Assembly: GCF_008831285.2 (NCBI RefSeq)
Contig: NC_045139.1
Location: 6,480,204-6,544,203, forward strand
Direction: 5' to 3'
Length of the DNA: 64,000 bases
Origin: Nymphaea colorata
Lineage: Eukaryota > Streptophyta > Magnoliopsida > Nymphaeales > Nymphaeaceae
A program made the position numbers and the translations under genes. The notes under the pieces are model-generated. The model worked only from the letters and a program-made list of their open reading frames with translations. It ran no database searches and was not told the origin of the DNA. This document shows, piece by piece, positions 11,441-24,093 of this stretch (position 1 is the first letter of the stretch; each line of letters begins with the position of its first letter).

Positions 11441-11609
11441 TGTTCTTGATCCTTCTCCACTGGTTAGCCACCCAAATTTATATGCCATTCTTAGTCACCG
11501 GCCGCTTGTAGCCGTCACACTGTCACAGTGTTCTCTGATCCTTCTCCACTGGTTAGCCACCCAAATTTATATGCCATTCTTAGTCACCGGCCGCTTGTAG
11601 CCGTCACAC
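11441..11609 (+). repeat. Tandem duplication, unit about 80 bp
   Basis: 11441-11520 and 11529-11609 are nearly identical direct copies (shared words 'ccactggttagccacccaaa' and 'tcaccggccgcttgtagccg') separated by 8 nt. No gene function is evident. Confidence 0.8.
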
Positions 11610-14050
11610 CATTCAATAATTGAGTTTCATCCACGCACGTCTGTGCCATGTGTTGGGGGGGGTCGGGGTGGCCGCGGTGTTCATTAATAAGAACCAAAGT
11701 TGATGCTATTTTTTTGTGAAAAGAAAACGAGTTTTTGAAATTTGGTACTTGTTGTGGTTGTTGATTTTTTAAAATACCGTAGAACCACACCATGGGTGCA
11801 TCCAATGTTGTAAAACTTGATCAACGTTGGCCTTTGATTGAATTCATCAGCCCATGCAAGGTGCAACCTCTGTTGTTCCTTAACTTAATTATTTTTTAAA
11901 TATTTTCAGCTTTGCTACTGTAATTATTTTCTTGTATTCTCTTTAGAAAGATATCTGCAGTAATATTTTTTTGCTGTTTTATGGCCAATCCAGGTGAATA
12001 TGAAGCTGAATCGGCTTCTGGCGAAATTGATTGAAATTCCTATTTTCCATAACCTTTCACGCTTGGTAGATCATCTTTTTAAGACATGAAATCGAGTGGA
12101 AACAATGTTTTGCCGAGCAGGGTAGAGCTAGAAATTTTTTGTCGTAGGGGTTGAATTATAGTTTTAAAATTGAGTGGAGATAAAAAAAATTTATTGCATG
12201 AACTGGACCATAGTTTCGAAATTTTAACAAGAGACAAAATTTTATTTTTTCAAAAATTTTATAAAGATTAAACTAAAAACTTTTAAAATATAAAAGCAAA
12301 GTTTTTATTTTCCACACCTTGTAGTCACTCCCTTTCCTTCCTTTACACGTTACTGGAAAACTCTTGTTGGCCATGCATTATTAGTAGCGTGGTCCACTAT
12401 AACAAGTTTGGATGTTTTGAACTTCTTTTACAAAGACGATATTTCTTGCTGGTTCATTACTGACTTAGTTTTAGTTGAGTCAGTGGGTCAGTCGATCTCG
12501 CTCCTTCAGTTCCTGATTTTTAAAAAGCTGATCAAATTTTGTAGATCACATATACGATATGAACTGATTTACGTATAACCAACCCTATAATATCATCAGG
12601 GTAGTAAGTTGTTTGTATAAGATTTGACCATGTGAATGGAATTTACAAGCTTAGTTCGACAGGTATGCAACTTGGCTCTAGCCGTGAAGCTTAATACCTA
12701 GCAAGTCGGCTTCAAATCTGGATCTAGTACAGCAACTAGACAATGTCTACAATGGATCCGATTCATTTTAGTTCTATATTTCTAAATCATGTTAAATTTT
12801 TGCAATTGTCTTTGAAATTTTCCTATATTTTCTCTTTCTAAAAATATGTACACATAATAATTCTATTTCCTTGAATAGCGAAAGCGAGCCTTAATCAAAT
12901 TGAAACACAGCAAGAGCGTCACCCTGATGCACCAAAAACAGGTCTCATACTCAAGGAGAGGGGAGAAGAGTAGAAGTTTTTGCTCTCAATCGGGCAATAT
13001 GACGAAATATTCCTACTCACTGTAAAACTTATTGGGATTGTGAATATGTATAAAGCTAGTTCAGTTAGTAAGGGTAAAGTCATCCTGAGCTCTGTTAATT
13101 AACTTGTAGAAGGCCAATTCTTGGTTCGACTCTATAATGCTTTGAGCAAGTCGAAGCGATCCTCAACCCTAAGAACAAGGAAAAAGAGGGACTTTAATTA
13201 GCTCTTTTTTTTTTCTCTCTACAAGAAACTACTACTACATCAAATCAGAAAAATGTTCGAAAAACCTATTTTATCGGGTCTACGGTTTTTGGATTTTAGT
13301 TTCCGAAATTTTAGTTATTTCTTTGTTGTTAAAAAATTTTTTGTAAAAAAAAAATGATACACATTAGAATTGAAAAAATGTATTTTGTAAGTTCATCCAT
13401 ACCTAACATTTTAAATTTCATATGTACATAATTCTAACTCTAAAAATAATTCGAAATTTTAAAAATACACAGAAAATGGTTCCTCTTAAATAAACATTAA
13501 ATAAAGTTCATGTAATCTAAATTAAATTATTCAAATCCAAAACGTTTACGGCTTCATAACAAAGAGTTGGTAGTCAAAAGAAGAGTACCAGTTGAAGCCT
13601 TCTGGGCGCCGCGTACAACATTTAATAAAATTGGCATTCGAGTATTAAATTCCCTGACTCCATCTCATATGTGCTGGATCGAAATATTATTCTTTTATTT
13701 TTCATATTTTTTAATTGAAAATTTTTAAATTTGCCAAAAAACTCTTGTCAGGCACAAACTTTTTTTTTTGTGTGCATTTGAATTCAAAGATATTATGTTC
13801 CAATTTTAAAAGTTTTTTTTTTTTTGTCCAATAGACAGGCTAACTACGTAGCGTTCGATTTTGTTAGTCTATTAATTTATTGCAAATCTTTTCCAAATTT
13901 CATATAGCGACTTTATTTGCGTCCTTCCAGACAAAGGCGTCCTTTGTTGAGGGGCCTGAAGTCCAGTGACCGCCTTTGTCGATGTCAATCATCAATTCTA
14001 CAGCTTTACTTCTCTTTTACAAGTATTCCAAATCCCCTGCCTAACAAGAT
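11610..14050. other. Intergenic, no gene seen
   Basis: AT-rich DNA with homopolymer A and T runs. Around 12120-12300 there is a stretch beginning 'gagctagaaattttttgtcg' that resembles the ends of short non-autonomous elements, but a matching second terminus was not found. Frames of 60-73 residues at 11584-11866 show no motif. Confidence 0.35.
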
Positions 14051-14057
14051 CACAAAC

Positions 14058-14059
<2 letters not shown>

Positions 14060-14135
<76 letters not shown>

Positions 14136-14136
14136 G
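14060..14136. repeat. Compound (TC)n-(TA)n microsatellite
   Basis: About 25 TC units are followed directly by about 12 TA units. The serine-leucine and isoleucine-tyrosine repeat frame over it is an artefact of the microsatellite. Confidence 0.9.
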
Positions 14137-15700
14137 TAATATTCATTTTTTAGCAATTTTTATATGAGTGATTGGCAGAAACCAAACCTTTTAAATATGA
14201 TGCCTAAAGTGTTATTTTTTTAACTTATCTTCTCAATCTGACCATGTTAGGGATAAGTTAATGCCAAATATATATTAAGTTAACCATCTTTTAGGTTTTA
14301 ATAGTGTTTTTACAATACGAAAAAATAAATAGCCCTCATAGCATCAACATTTTGGTAATAAGAAAATCAACATTTTTCAACAAAACAACTTGATTGAAAA
14401 TATATTTTATATCAAAATAGTTTTTATAAATATGTTAAGATGTTTATGTTTTATTTAGAATACCTTTTTAGTAAAAAAAGTTACCTATATATATATATAT
14501 ATAAATATATATATGTCACCGGATCTGACTGCATAATATCACCGGATAATTTGCACCGCTATTTAATTGTAGGTGACAACAAGCATTCAGTTGCCAGCAA
14601 CAAGAAACTTTTGCATCGTCCCTGATGCAATTTCTCTGGTGAATTGTGTCTCAGTCATTTGCTTTCCATCACAAGTTGCTCGATAAGCCTTGCCGGCAAT
14701 GCGTTATTTCTTTGGTCCACTAGACGATTTCCAAGTGCCTGAAGACACTTATGAAGCACTACTTATTTCCGTTTATTATAAACCTTTTGAAGAAGACGTT
14801 ATCATTTTCTCTTTTACAAGGTTTTCATATATATTTTTTTCACTAGTGGTCATTTTCTTCCATTAGAAATACTTGATTCACCACAGCTCCGATCTCATAT
14901 GCTACGGCAATAAGCTTTGTCGCTTGCAAACATGATCACCTGTCATACTCACCTGTCTGATTATCCAGATCAGAATATATCTTGGTGGTCACATAGCTTG
15001 AATATGGGTCGTTCAATCCATTACGATGGGTGTATTTAACCATATCCTCCAATGCATTATCCGATTCGTTATGACGGATGTATTTAATCATATCCGCCGC
15101 ATGCATCCGGCGGCCGGATGGAGCACAAGATGACCGGAGGTTTTCAAGTCATGTTTGTCACTTGCAGTATGAGACCTGGTTGGCAGTCTTCTCATAAACT
15201 TGGATGCACGGCCACAAGTCACATATTCGGGAGAGGAATATCTCTAGTTGTTCATGGCATACAACAATAGAATCATAGGTATTTCTTGTTTCCAAGAGAA
15301 GTCATTTTTATTCTGTTAGCGTGCCATTTATTATTATTATTATTTTAAAAAAGAAACTGCTTCTTTATTAGGGAATCGCTGCTGACCTTAAATTTAATAT
15401 TTGGATACTGCAAAATTTGCTTGTAGCAATAGATGGTTATCATTCAAACTAAGAAGTTGTATGTGATATAAGAACTATCCATTCGATTATAACAGCATAA
15501 CTACTACACAAGTTACAATTCGACGAATAAGTCACTTCATTTATTACAGTCTTGCCTTCGACAAGAACAATCGGAAGCCCCTGTCAGCAGCAGTCACACA
15601 CACACACATATCACTCCGTCTCCCTATTCTCTCTCCACCCCTCTTATTTTGTTTTGTTGTACATTGTATTATATATTTCATTTTTTTGCTTAACATTTTA
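14137..15700. other. Intergenic; degenerate tandem near 15010-15105
   Basis: No coding gene is recognised. A short AT microsatellite lies at about 14485-14515. At about 15010-15105 a motif of about 48 bp ('gatgggtgtatttaaccata' and 'gacggatgtatttaatcata') occurs twice in tandem with substitutions. The sequence at 14500-14760 and 15120-15270 is less AT-rich and could be remnants of an older gene or element, but nothing can be named. Confidence 0.3.
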
Positions 15701-15704
15701 TTGA

Positions 15705-15889
15705 AGTGGACGCCGAAACCATCAGTTGGCAGCCCTACAGAACTTCCTGACTTGTCCCAGTAAGTGGGGAAATGTCACCCATCCTCGCCATTGCAGCTGC
15801 AAAATCAGCATAGGAAAGAACCGATATAGGGCGTGTGATTTTGCGGACCCACTAGTTGTGGCGTACAGCAAGAACCGTTCCCTTTTCTA
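15705..15889. pseudogene. Rearranged fragments of a class III peroxidase gene
   Basis: 15707-15815 is the reverse complement of the 3' end of the intact peroxidase (about 19945-20055, spanning the last codons and the stop), with a deletion of about 13 nt. 15842-15889 is a forward copy of about 19900-19947 ('gtggcgtacagcaagaaccg'). The two pieces are adjacent in the gene but lie in opposite orientation here, so the copy was inverted internally. The fragment abuts the composite repeat that starts at about 15890. Confidence 0.8.
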
Positions 15890-16865
15890 ATAAAGTGAAT
15901 GAAATGTGGAAAGATATACGCTAAGTGCCGCTATGTTATCCACGAAAGAAATAATCTAATTTTTACATTCACATTTGGATCTGAATCTGAAATTTGAACC
16001 AATTCTAACCTGTATTTAAATCTGCACCTGAATTCGATCAAATGTTATTTCTTAAACCCTTAATCCAATCCTATTTCTTAATCAGATAGTTTGTTTTGTT
16101 TCATATCTGATTCTTTGAAATGGTTTAGTCTGATATCTGACCCAAATCAGATATATTGATATCCCTAATGAATTCTCTTAGCGCGTGTTGCCATGGAAAA
16201 TGTTCTGGACATTCCTTGTTCGACGTCTTCTCCTTCAAGCCAAAGGGAAAATATTTCTCACACAATGAGTTTGAATCATTGTTTCGTGGGAACTAGCTTG
16301 CCTGCTCTCTCTTCAACCTCACTTCACCCGATCCCTCCTTGCCCATTTCTGCAAACCCTGTCGTTTTTCTTTATGATATCTTTCTAAAGAAACAGACAAG
16401 AAACTACCATACTAATAATAACTCATTTCCCCCCAAGAGTTGCCAACGGTTCCCCATGAACATTGTATGTATTTATTAAGTGGGTGTTTGATGGCTTAGA
16501 ATTTTGATTCTGGAATAAAAATATCCAGAATCAAATTTCCATAATTTTTGTTTGAGTTTGATACTATCGAATTTTGATTCTAGAAATTAAAATAACTTGT
16601 TTGAAAAAAAAGGGAATTACAATTTTAAAATTCATGAATTCTTCATGCCCTGTGCCCCAAAGAGAGATGAAAGGGTTTCAGAATTTTGGAATCACACCTC
16701 CTCAGGTGGGATCATAATTCTAGAATTTTGATTTTCAAATTCTCCTATAACTCTAGAATGAAAATTATTTGTTTGATAATGCAATTCTCATTTTTAAAGA
16801 GCGGAAACAATGCTTCTATAATTCCATTAATTCCAAATGAATCAAACGCCCCCTTAGGAGCCTAT
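15890..16865. repeat. Composite dispersed repeat, copy 3, with MITE-like distal part
   Basis: 15890-16200 matches 9370-9700, and 16229-16865 matches 1490-2131 almost throughout. The terminal portion (about 16479-16857) is the MITE-like module with 'gtttgatggcttagaatttt' at one end and 'aatcaaacgcccccttag' at the other. Short frames at 16193-16387 and 16686-16916 fall inside the repeat and are not genes. Confidence 0.6.
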
Positions 16866-18140
16866 ACACCCCCTGGGTTTTTCTTTATACAAGTAACTCC
16901 GTATTCAAAGAAGTAAGATCAGCATATCCGGAAAATCTGTTAATCCTTGCACCACGTTTTCTTAATGCATGTGACTATTTAATTAAAAACTGAAATCACT
17001 GTTCGAAAAAGTTAGTTATCAAGATCTGGATTTTGTAATTAGAGAGCATGACTCGAAGCCTACTTGTTTAATTTGGTTAGAACATTTTTGGCGTGACACT
17101 GTGCATGCACCCAAACACACACACACAAATATTGACTTTATGTACAAACAAATTATTCGACATGATAGACTGGATGCTGTATATAACAGGAGCAACCCCA
17201 GACCATAGTTGTAGTTTTGGGTTTACAAAAGAAGTTGGAAACTATTAGAAAATATCATGTGTTGTAATTTTTGCAGGTTCTTAATGTTATAGAAATGGAG
17301 CCTTATATGTTGGTGATTGGTTGGCATTCCTACGTGCTAAAAGATTGGTTGTCTAAGCTGTTTCTAACTGTAATTAAAGCTGATTATTAAGATTTTCCAA
17401 TCAAATGTAACTATATCTTGAGTTTATGGGCTTTCCTAATTCTTTGTGTCTTGCTCATACCAGGAACCATAGGTGTTATTTGGCTATATGCACAATGGAC
17501 AACAACCAAAATTGTTTTAATTGGGGTGGAGTCAGAAAATTCTGGTTAAGGAGTACTTAAAGTTTTTAAGGGGTACCAATATATAAATGAGAAAAATTAC
17601 TCCCAAATATCAATACAAAATAAAAAGTTTGCCTTGAGCTACACCAATGAGCTCACCCATTCTTGACTTGGTCTCTCTTTCTCTTTTGATAAGGCCTTTT
17701 GACAAGTGAATGAAGAAGGGCCTATCTTTTGCCCATAATTTTGTAAAGGTGTCATACATTTTTAATAATCAAACACTGATTTACAGTTAAAACTTTAAAT
17801 AAGATATGAAGTGAATTTCATTAATTTGAAAATATAGAAAACATGAGCTGAAATTCTTTTATGTTATCTTCTGTCACTAGACTGCACCTTTCTCAGTCTA
17901 ATTAAAACTTTTCTGCTTTTAAATGAACTAAAATTCACTTCAAAATCTTCACTTGTCATGAAAGGCAGGCAAAAAATAGCAACACGAATACTTTCTAAAA
18001 GTTTGGCAGAAATTAGGCTTAAAAATAAAAAATTAAAAGGAAATATTTATTGATATTTATATTTATATTTATGTATCCAATGGAGGAGCCCAGATGCGCC
18101 TGGTCCTCGTCAGTGTCCAGCCGGCCGGCGATGGTGTTGA
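16866..18140. other. Intergenic upstream of the peroxidase
   Basis: AT-rich, no coding frame. Around 17528-17665 a segment begins 'ggtggagtcagaaaattctg' in the style of short non-autonomous DNA elements, but a convincing inverted end is lacking. Confidence 0.35.
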
Positions 18141-18145
18141 ACGTC

Positions 18146-18153
18146 TATAAATT
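18146..18153 (+). promoter_or_regulatory. Probable TATA box of the peroxidase gene
   Basis: 'tataaatt' lies 123 nt before the start codon at 18269. Transcription would begin about 30 nt further on, giving a leader of roughly 90 nt that ends in a GA-rich run (18235-18252). Confidence 0.6.
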
Positions 18154-18268
18154 AATGTTTCCTTGCCCTCCCTTCTCACAAGCAAATCTTAGACAGTGAT
18201 TTTCAGACAACGGGAGCAGGGAAGCAAGCAGATCAGAGAGAGAGAGAGAGCGCGCGAGAAAGATCAAG

Positions 18269-20043
<1,775 letters not shown>

Positions 20044-21090
20044 TGGCTTCGGCATGCACTTGATTTGTTCACTGCATGAAATTGTTTATACAGGGGCTTC
20101 CAATTGTTCTTGCCAAAGGCAAGACGTGTAATAAATGGGGTGGCTTCCAAAAGACGGGGCCATCTTATTCTTTTTCCAGAATTGTTTGTTCGTCTAATTG
20201 TAACTTGTGTAGTTATGTTGTTATAATGGAATGGATAGTTCTTATACCACGTACGACTTCTTAGTGTGAATGATAATCATCGAAGAGTGGTTTTTGTTTT
20301 TCAGTTCATTTATTCACATAACCTTTTGATGATGATTTCAAAATCCCCTCATACTTGATACGTTTTAAATTTGACACGGGCTTCTATTAAGCTGCGGCCT
20401 GATAGAGGCGCCAGTAGATTAGGGTTGTCTTAAAAAAAAAAAAGCACTTTCGTATATTGGTATGCCTCCTCAAATTGAGAAATGGATGCCGAAACTTATC
20501 AAAACTAGTCATATATGTTGTATTGATGTACGAAAATTTCGTGTGCCAATATAATTAATAACAAAAATGCCCCCATTTTGAAAAAAAAAAATTTGTAAAC
20601 GTAAAAAGGAAAATCAAAAAAGGTAAAAAGGCTCAAAAGACATTTCTTATTCAACAAATTCAAAAATCGAACTCCAAAGACTCAAGTTAGAAACAAACAT
20701 TATAATGACTTAGACCGTAAGCTAGAACAATGGATCTCATGGCGTGATCTAGAATTTTGATTTTGAACTTGGATATTGGATCTCAAATCTATAATGTCAT
20801 ATTGGATACAGAAGATGTTGGATCTAAAGTTTGGCACTTAAAAACATTAGATCTTAAAACAAACTACAAAAAAACAGCCACTAAACTTAAGATTAAGATT
20901 AACAAATAGGTGCTCAGCTTTTGGAGGCCGCATTCCTTCATAGCTTTGGTTTTCTACCGAAGCTCCTTCACATAGACATGCGTGGCTGCATCCTCTTTGG
21001 GCCTCAGGCCCTATATCCCTCCATGAGATCGGCCGCTTGGAGTTCATTGACTTGGTTTTACTCCAAGTAAGTGGGTGCGTGTGCAATGCG
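20044..21090. other. Peroxidase 3' region and intergenic DNA
   Basis: The first 230 bases are probably the peroxidase 3' UTR. 20400-21060 has A-runs and no recognisable frame. The minus-strand frame at 20847-21158 lacks motifs. Confidence 0.35.
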
Positions 21091-22785
21091 TGTGAGTGAG
21101 TGAGAGAGACACGGTTCAAAGGAACCAAGCAGCTTTCTCTGAAGGGAAGCAGATTCAAGATAATATATTATGGGCGAATGAGATTGCAAACTTTAAAGAT
21201 TTTTTATCGAAAGGGAGTTGTTTTCTTAAGTTGGATCTCTTCAAGGCATATGATAGAGTTCCTTCAAAATTTCTTTAGAACAGTGTGTAAGTGCTAGTCT
21301 TATACTCCAAATGGATTGAGTTAGTGATGAAGTGTGTTCCTACAGTGTCATGCAAGATGGTGGTCAACGGATGTTTGGGGTACAGGTTCATTGCTTCTAA
21401 AAGACTCAACAAGGTGACCATAATGTCCTTATACATTTTCATTCTAGTTATGACAATTTTCAATCGCAACATCTGGGTGGAGGTTCAGAACAAGAACATT
21501 CAGATTAACATGATTCGGAAGATATCCCAGCAAATAGAAGTGGTAATGTATGCAGACGATGTTCTCATAGTCCCTAAGGCCTCTATAAGCTCTTTTTTGT
21601 GTCATTAAGGAGATGCTAAAGTAATTTCAGAAGTTGGCTTATATGAAGGTGAACAAACAAAAAATACGTTATTTTCTTGGATAGAACTCTGAACTATAGG
21701 GTAAAGAATCTCAAGAACATAATGCAATGGCCAATTGGTTCTCTTTCAACTCAGTATCTTGGACTCTCTTTTTTGGTGGTGAATTCACTGAGAACATGTG
21801 TTATCCCTTGTTAACCAAATTGGAAAGTAATTGGCGAGTTGAAAAGCCCACATCCTCTCTTATGCAGGGCGTATCATTCTTATTAAATATGTGTTACCCT
21901 TCCCTACTATTGAATGATGGTGTTTCGACTCCCTAGCAGAACAAATAAAAAACTTGAAAACATATGCATGAGATTTCTTTGGAATGACAGTGAGTCTGCT
22001 CGACATTTCCACCATATTAGTTGGGTTAGATTGTGTAATCCTTATGATCTTGGGGCATCGGCTTTCACAAGCTGGAGGACTTGAACCGCGCGCTTTTGGC
22101 TAGCAGGTGTACTAGACTCTTAATGGATGATGGCATATGGGCCCATGTTTATAAGGATAAATATCTCCAAAAGAATAGTCTTTGGACCCTGAGTAAGCTA
22201 AGGCTGGAAATGCCCTGTTTGGGGTTGGAGGCCTATACAAGATAAGACAGAATGGAAGCTTGGGGATGGGAGTTGTTGTCTTTTCTGACTTGATTCTTGG
22301 CAGGGAAAAGCTTTGTCCGTGCATGCTGGTTCATCAGAGAGGGCAGGCTGCCCACTTTAGATATAATCAAGAAGTTAAGCTTTCAATTTGCTAATTATTG
22401 TCATTTTTTGCAGGAAAGTTGAAGAAACTAATGAACATATTATTTTTCACTGCAGAGAAATCTGGGAATGGATTTCAGCTAAGTTTGACGTCACCTATTC
22501 ACCCACTCGCAACTTCAAGTTCGAAATCATACAGTGGATGCAAAAGAAGGTGCATGGTGCGTGGAGGAAGGTGTGTTGGAGAATCACCTTTCTTGTTATT
22601 TGCTGGCGAATCATGTGGCATCGAAATAAGATGACTTGTGAAAAAAAAACAAGTACAGCCATCAACATTAAAGAAGACATTTGGTCTACATGTGTGGGCA
22701 CCTTCTTGGGTATCAAATGGCTAAGAGAGATGGAAGGCACAGTGAGCATTTGGGCTATTTTCAGGAAACTCTTATTTTAGTGACG
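21090..22785 (+). mobile_element. Decayed L1-type LINE (reverse transcriptase to zf-RVT part)
   Basis: Plus-strand frames, shifting several times, show an L1/LINE non-LTR reverse transcriptase. Near 21130-21260 is the conserved approach 'GKQIQDNILWANEI' and motif A 'KLDLFKAYDRV'. Near 21300-21420 lies 'SKWIELVMKC...VNG'. Near 21545-21570 is the catalytic motif C 'YADDVLI'. Near 21750-21900 is the thumb-like 'FGGEFTENMCYPLLTKLES' region. Near 22395-22780 is a zinc-binding RT-associated tail ('HIIFHCREIWEWI'). Multiple stops and frameshifts make it non-functional. The endonuclease half is absent, consistent with 5' truncation, the usual form of LINE insertions. Confidence 0.8.
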
Positions 22786-23028
22786 AAGCTAATGGTATGT
22801 CTACTTCTTCAATTCAAGAGATAGGGTTCTTGCTGACGAGTTGGAGGTGCTGGAAAAGATGTTCAGATATCATAAGAGTATGCCAGTTGTATATTAATAT
22901 GCACTAGGGTGAAAGCCCTAGTCCTTAGGATATGGCAACATTACGAAGGTAATAGACTATGGCCAAAGTTCAATAGGCTGGTAAAAGACTTTCATTATAA
23001 TGCTAAAATTGAAATAGAATGTCGTACG

Positions 23029-23130
23029 GTTGATTTTGGCTTCTTCATTACCCCCTACATCAAGAAGTGGAGAGACGTGGTTGATTTTGGCTTCTTCATT
23101 ACCTCCTACATCAAGAAGTGGAGAGACGTA
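23029..23130 (+). repeat. Tandem repeat, unit 51 bp (two copies)
   Basis: Two almost identical 51-bp copies ('gttgattttggcttcttcat' start) follow the LINE remnant. The unit is a multiple of three and the plus frame stays open, but no protein family is recognised. Downstream at 23230-23315 a shorter motif ('ttatactgtgcatgaagg') recurs three times. Confidence 0.8.
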
Positions 23131-24093
23131 ATTTTGTGTGCGTGCAGGCTAACTTACATTGTTCTCTTTTAGGTCTTTTTCTATATTTTTGTGACACGAC
23201 ATCTGTATTATTCTGAAAGCGCTGAGTCTTGGTTATACTGTGTATGAAAGGAACAGATTTCGTTATACTGTGCATGAAGGATAGCAGAGTTGGTTATACT
23301 GTGCATGAAGGTGGGAATTGCCGCAAGTGCACAGGGCGACAGGGGAACCCTGCTTCTGGAAAATTAAGTTCCTATGAATTAAAAGTTGAACGCCTGAACT
23401 TTAAAAGTGAAGTTTTTGCAATTTTTTTCTGAACAAAATCCATTGCTTAAGCCCAAATTAGCTTCTTAAATCGGGAAGGCTTCTTTCTTTTTTCCGTTAC
23501 CCCTGGAACAGTTGTATACGAAAAAAAAAATGTCGACATGACGAGCAATTTTATTAAAATAGTGTCGGGGAACGATACCATCTTTTTTCTACTTTTTTTT
23601 TCTTTTTCTTTTTTTTTTTGAAGGGATTGAAGCCCCATTCATGTTCTCTACAAAGTTGGGGGACGGCCACCAAGACTTTCTCCGAAGATTTGGAGAGGCG
23701 CCCTTCATGCTCTTTAGTAGCTTCACTTGGGCATTCACACAGATAGGAGGCAGGAACGAATATCAAATTCAACAGCAATTTAAATGGCAGCAAAATAAAG
23801 GAAAAAGAAAAAAGAGAATTATCCTGGAACTAAATGTGAAGGATGGGGTTTTGCAGTCTGAGAGTCCGAAATGTTTGAAGGTTCGTAATTTGTAAGAGGA
23901 TTCACCAAGCCTAGTAGAGAAGATGGGAAGTGTAATGGGGAAGAAAAAGGAATTTGACCATTTAAGATTGAATGATTCTGTCAATTCGTACACAGCGAAA
24001 CCAATACACTCAAGATTACAAGTCAAACCTCTTGAAGATCTTCAACCATCTTCTGCAAAGCTTCAAAAACTTACGATGTACGATGACTGCATA
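23131..24093. other. Intergenic and 3' region of CTNNBL1
   Basis: Contains the three short repeats near 23230-23315 and T-rich tracts at 23584-23620. The stretch just below 24094 should hold the 3' UTR of the minus-strand CTNNBL1 gene. Frames on both strands at 23641-24026 show no motif. Confidence 0.35.

Noticed and set aside
17528-17665. Possible short DNA transposon beginning 'ggtggagtcagaaaattctg'
   Set aside because: A matching inverted right end could not be found.
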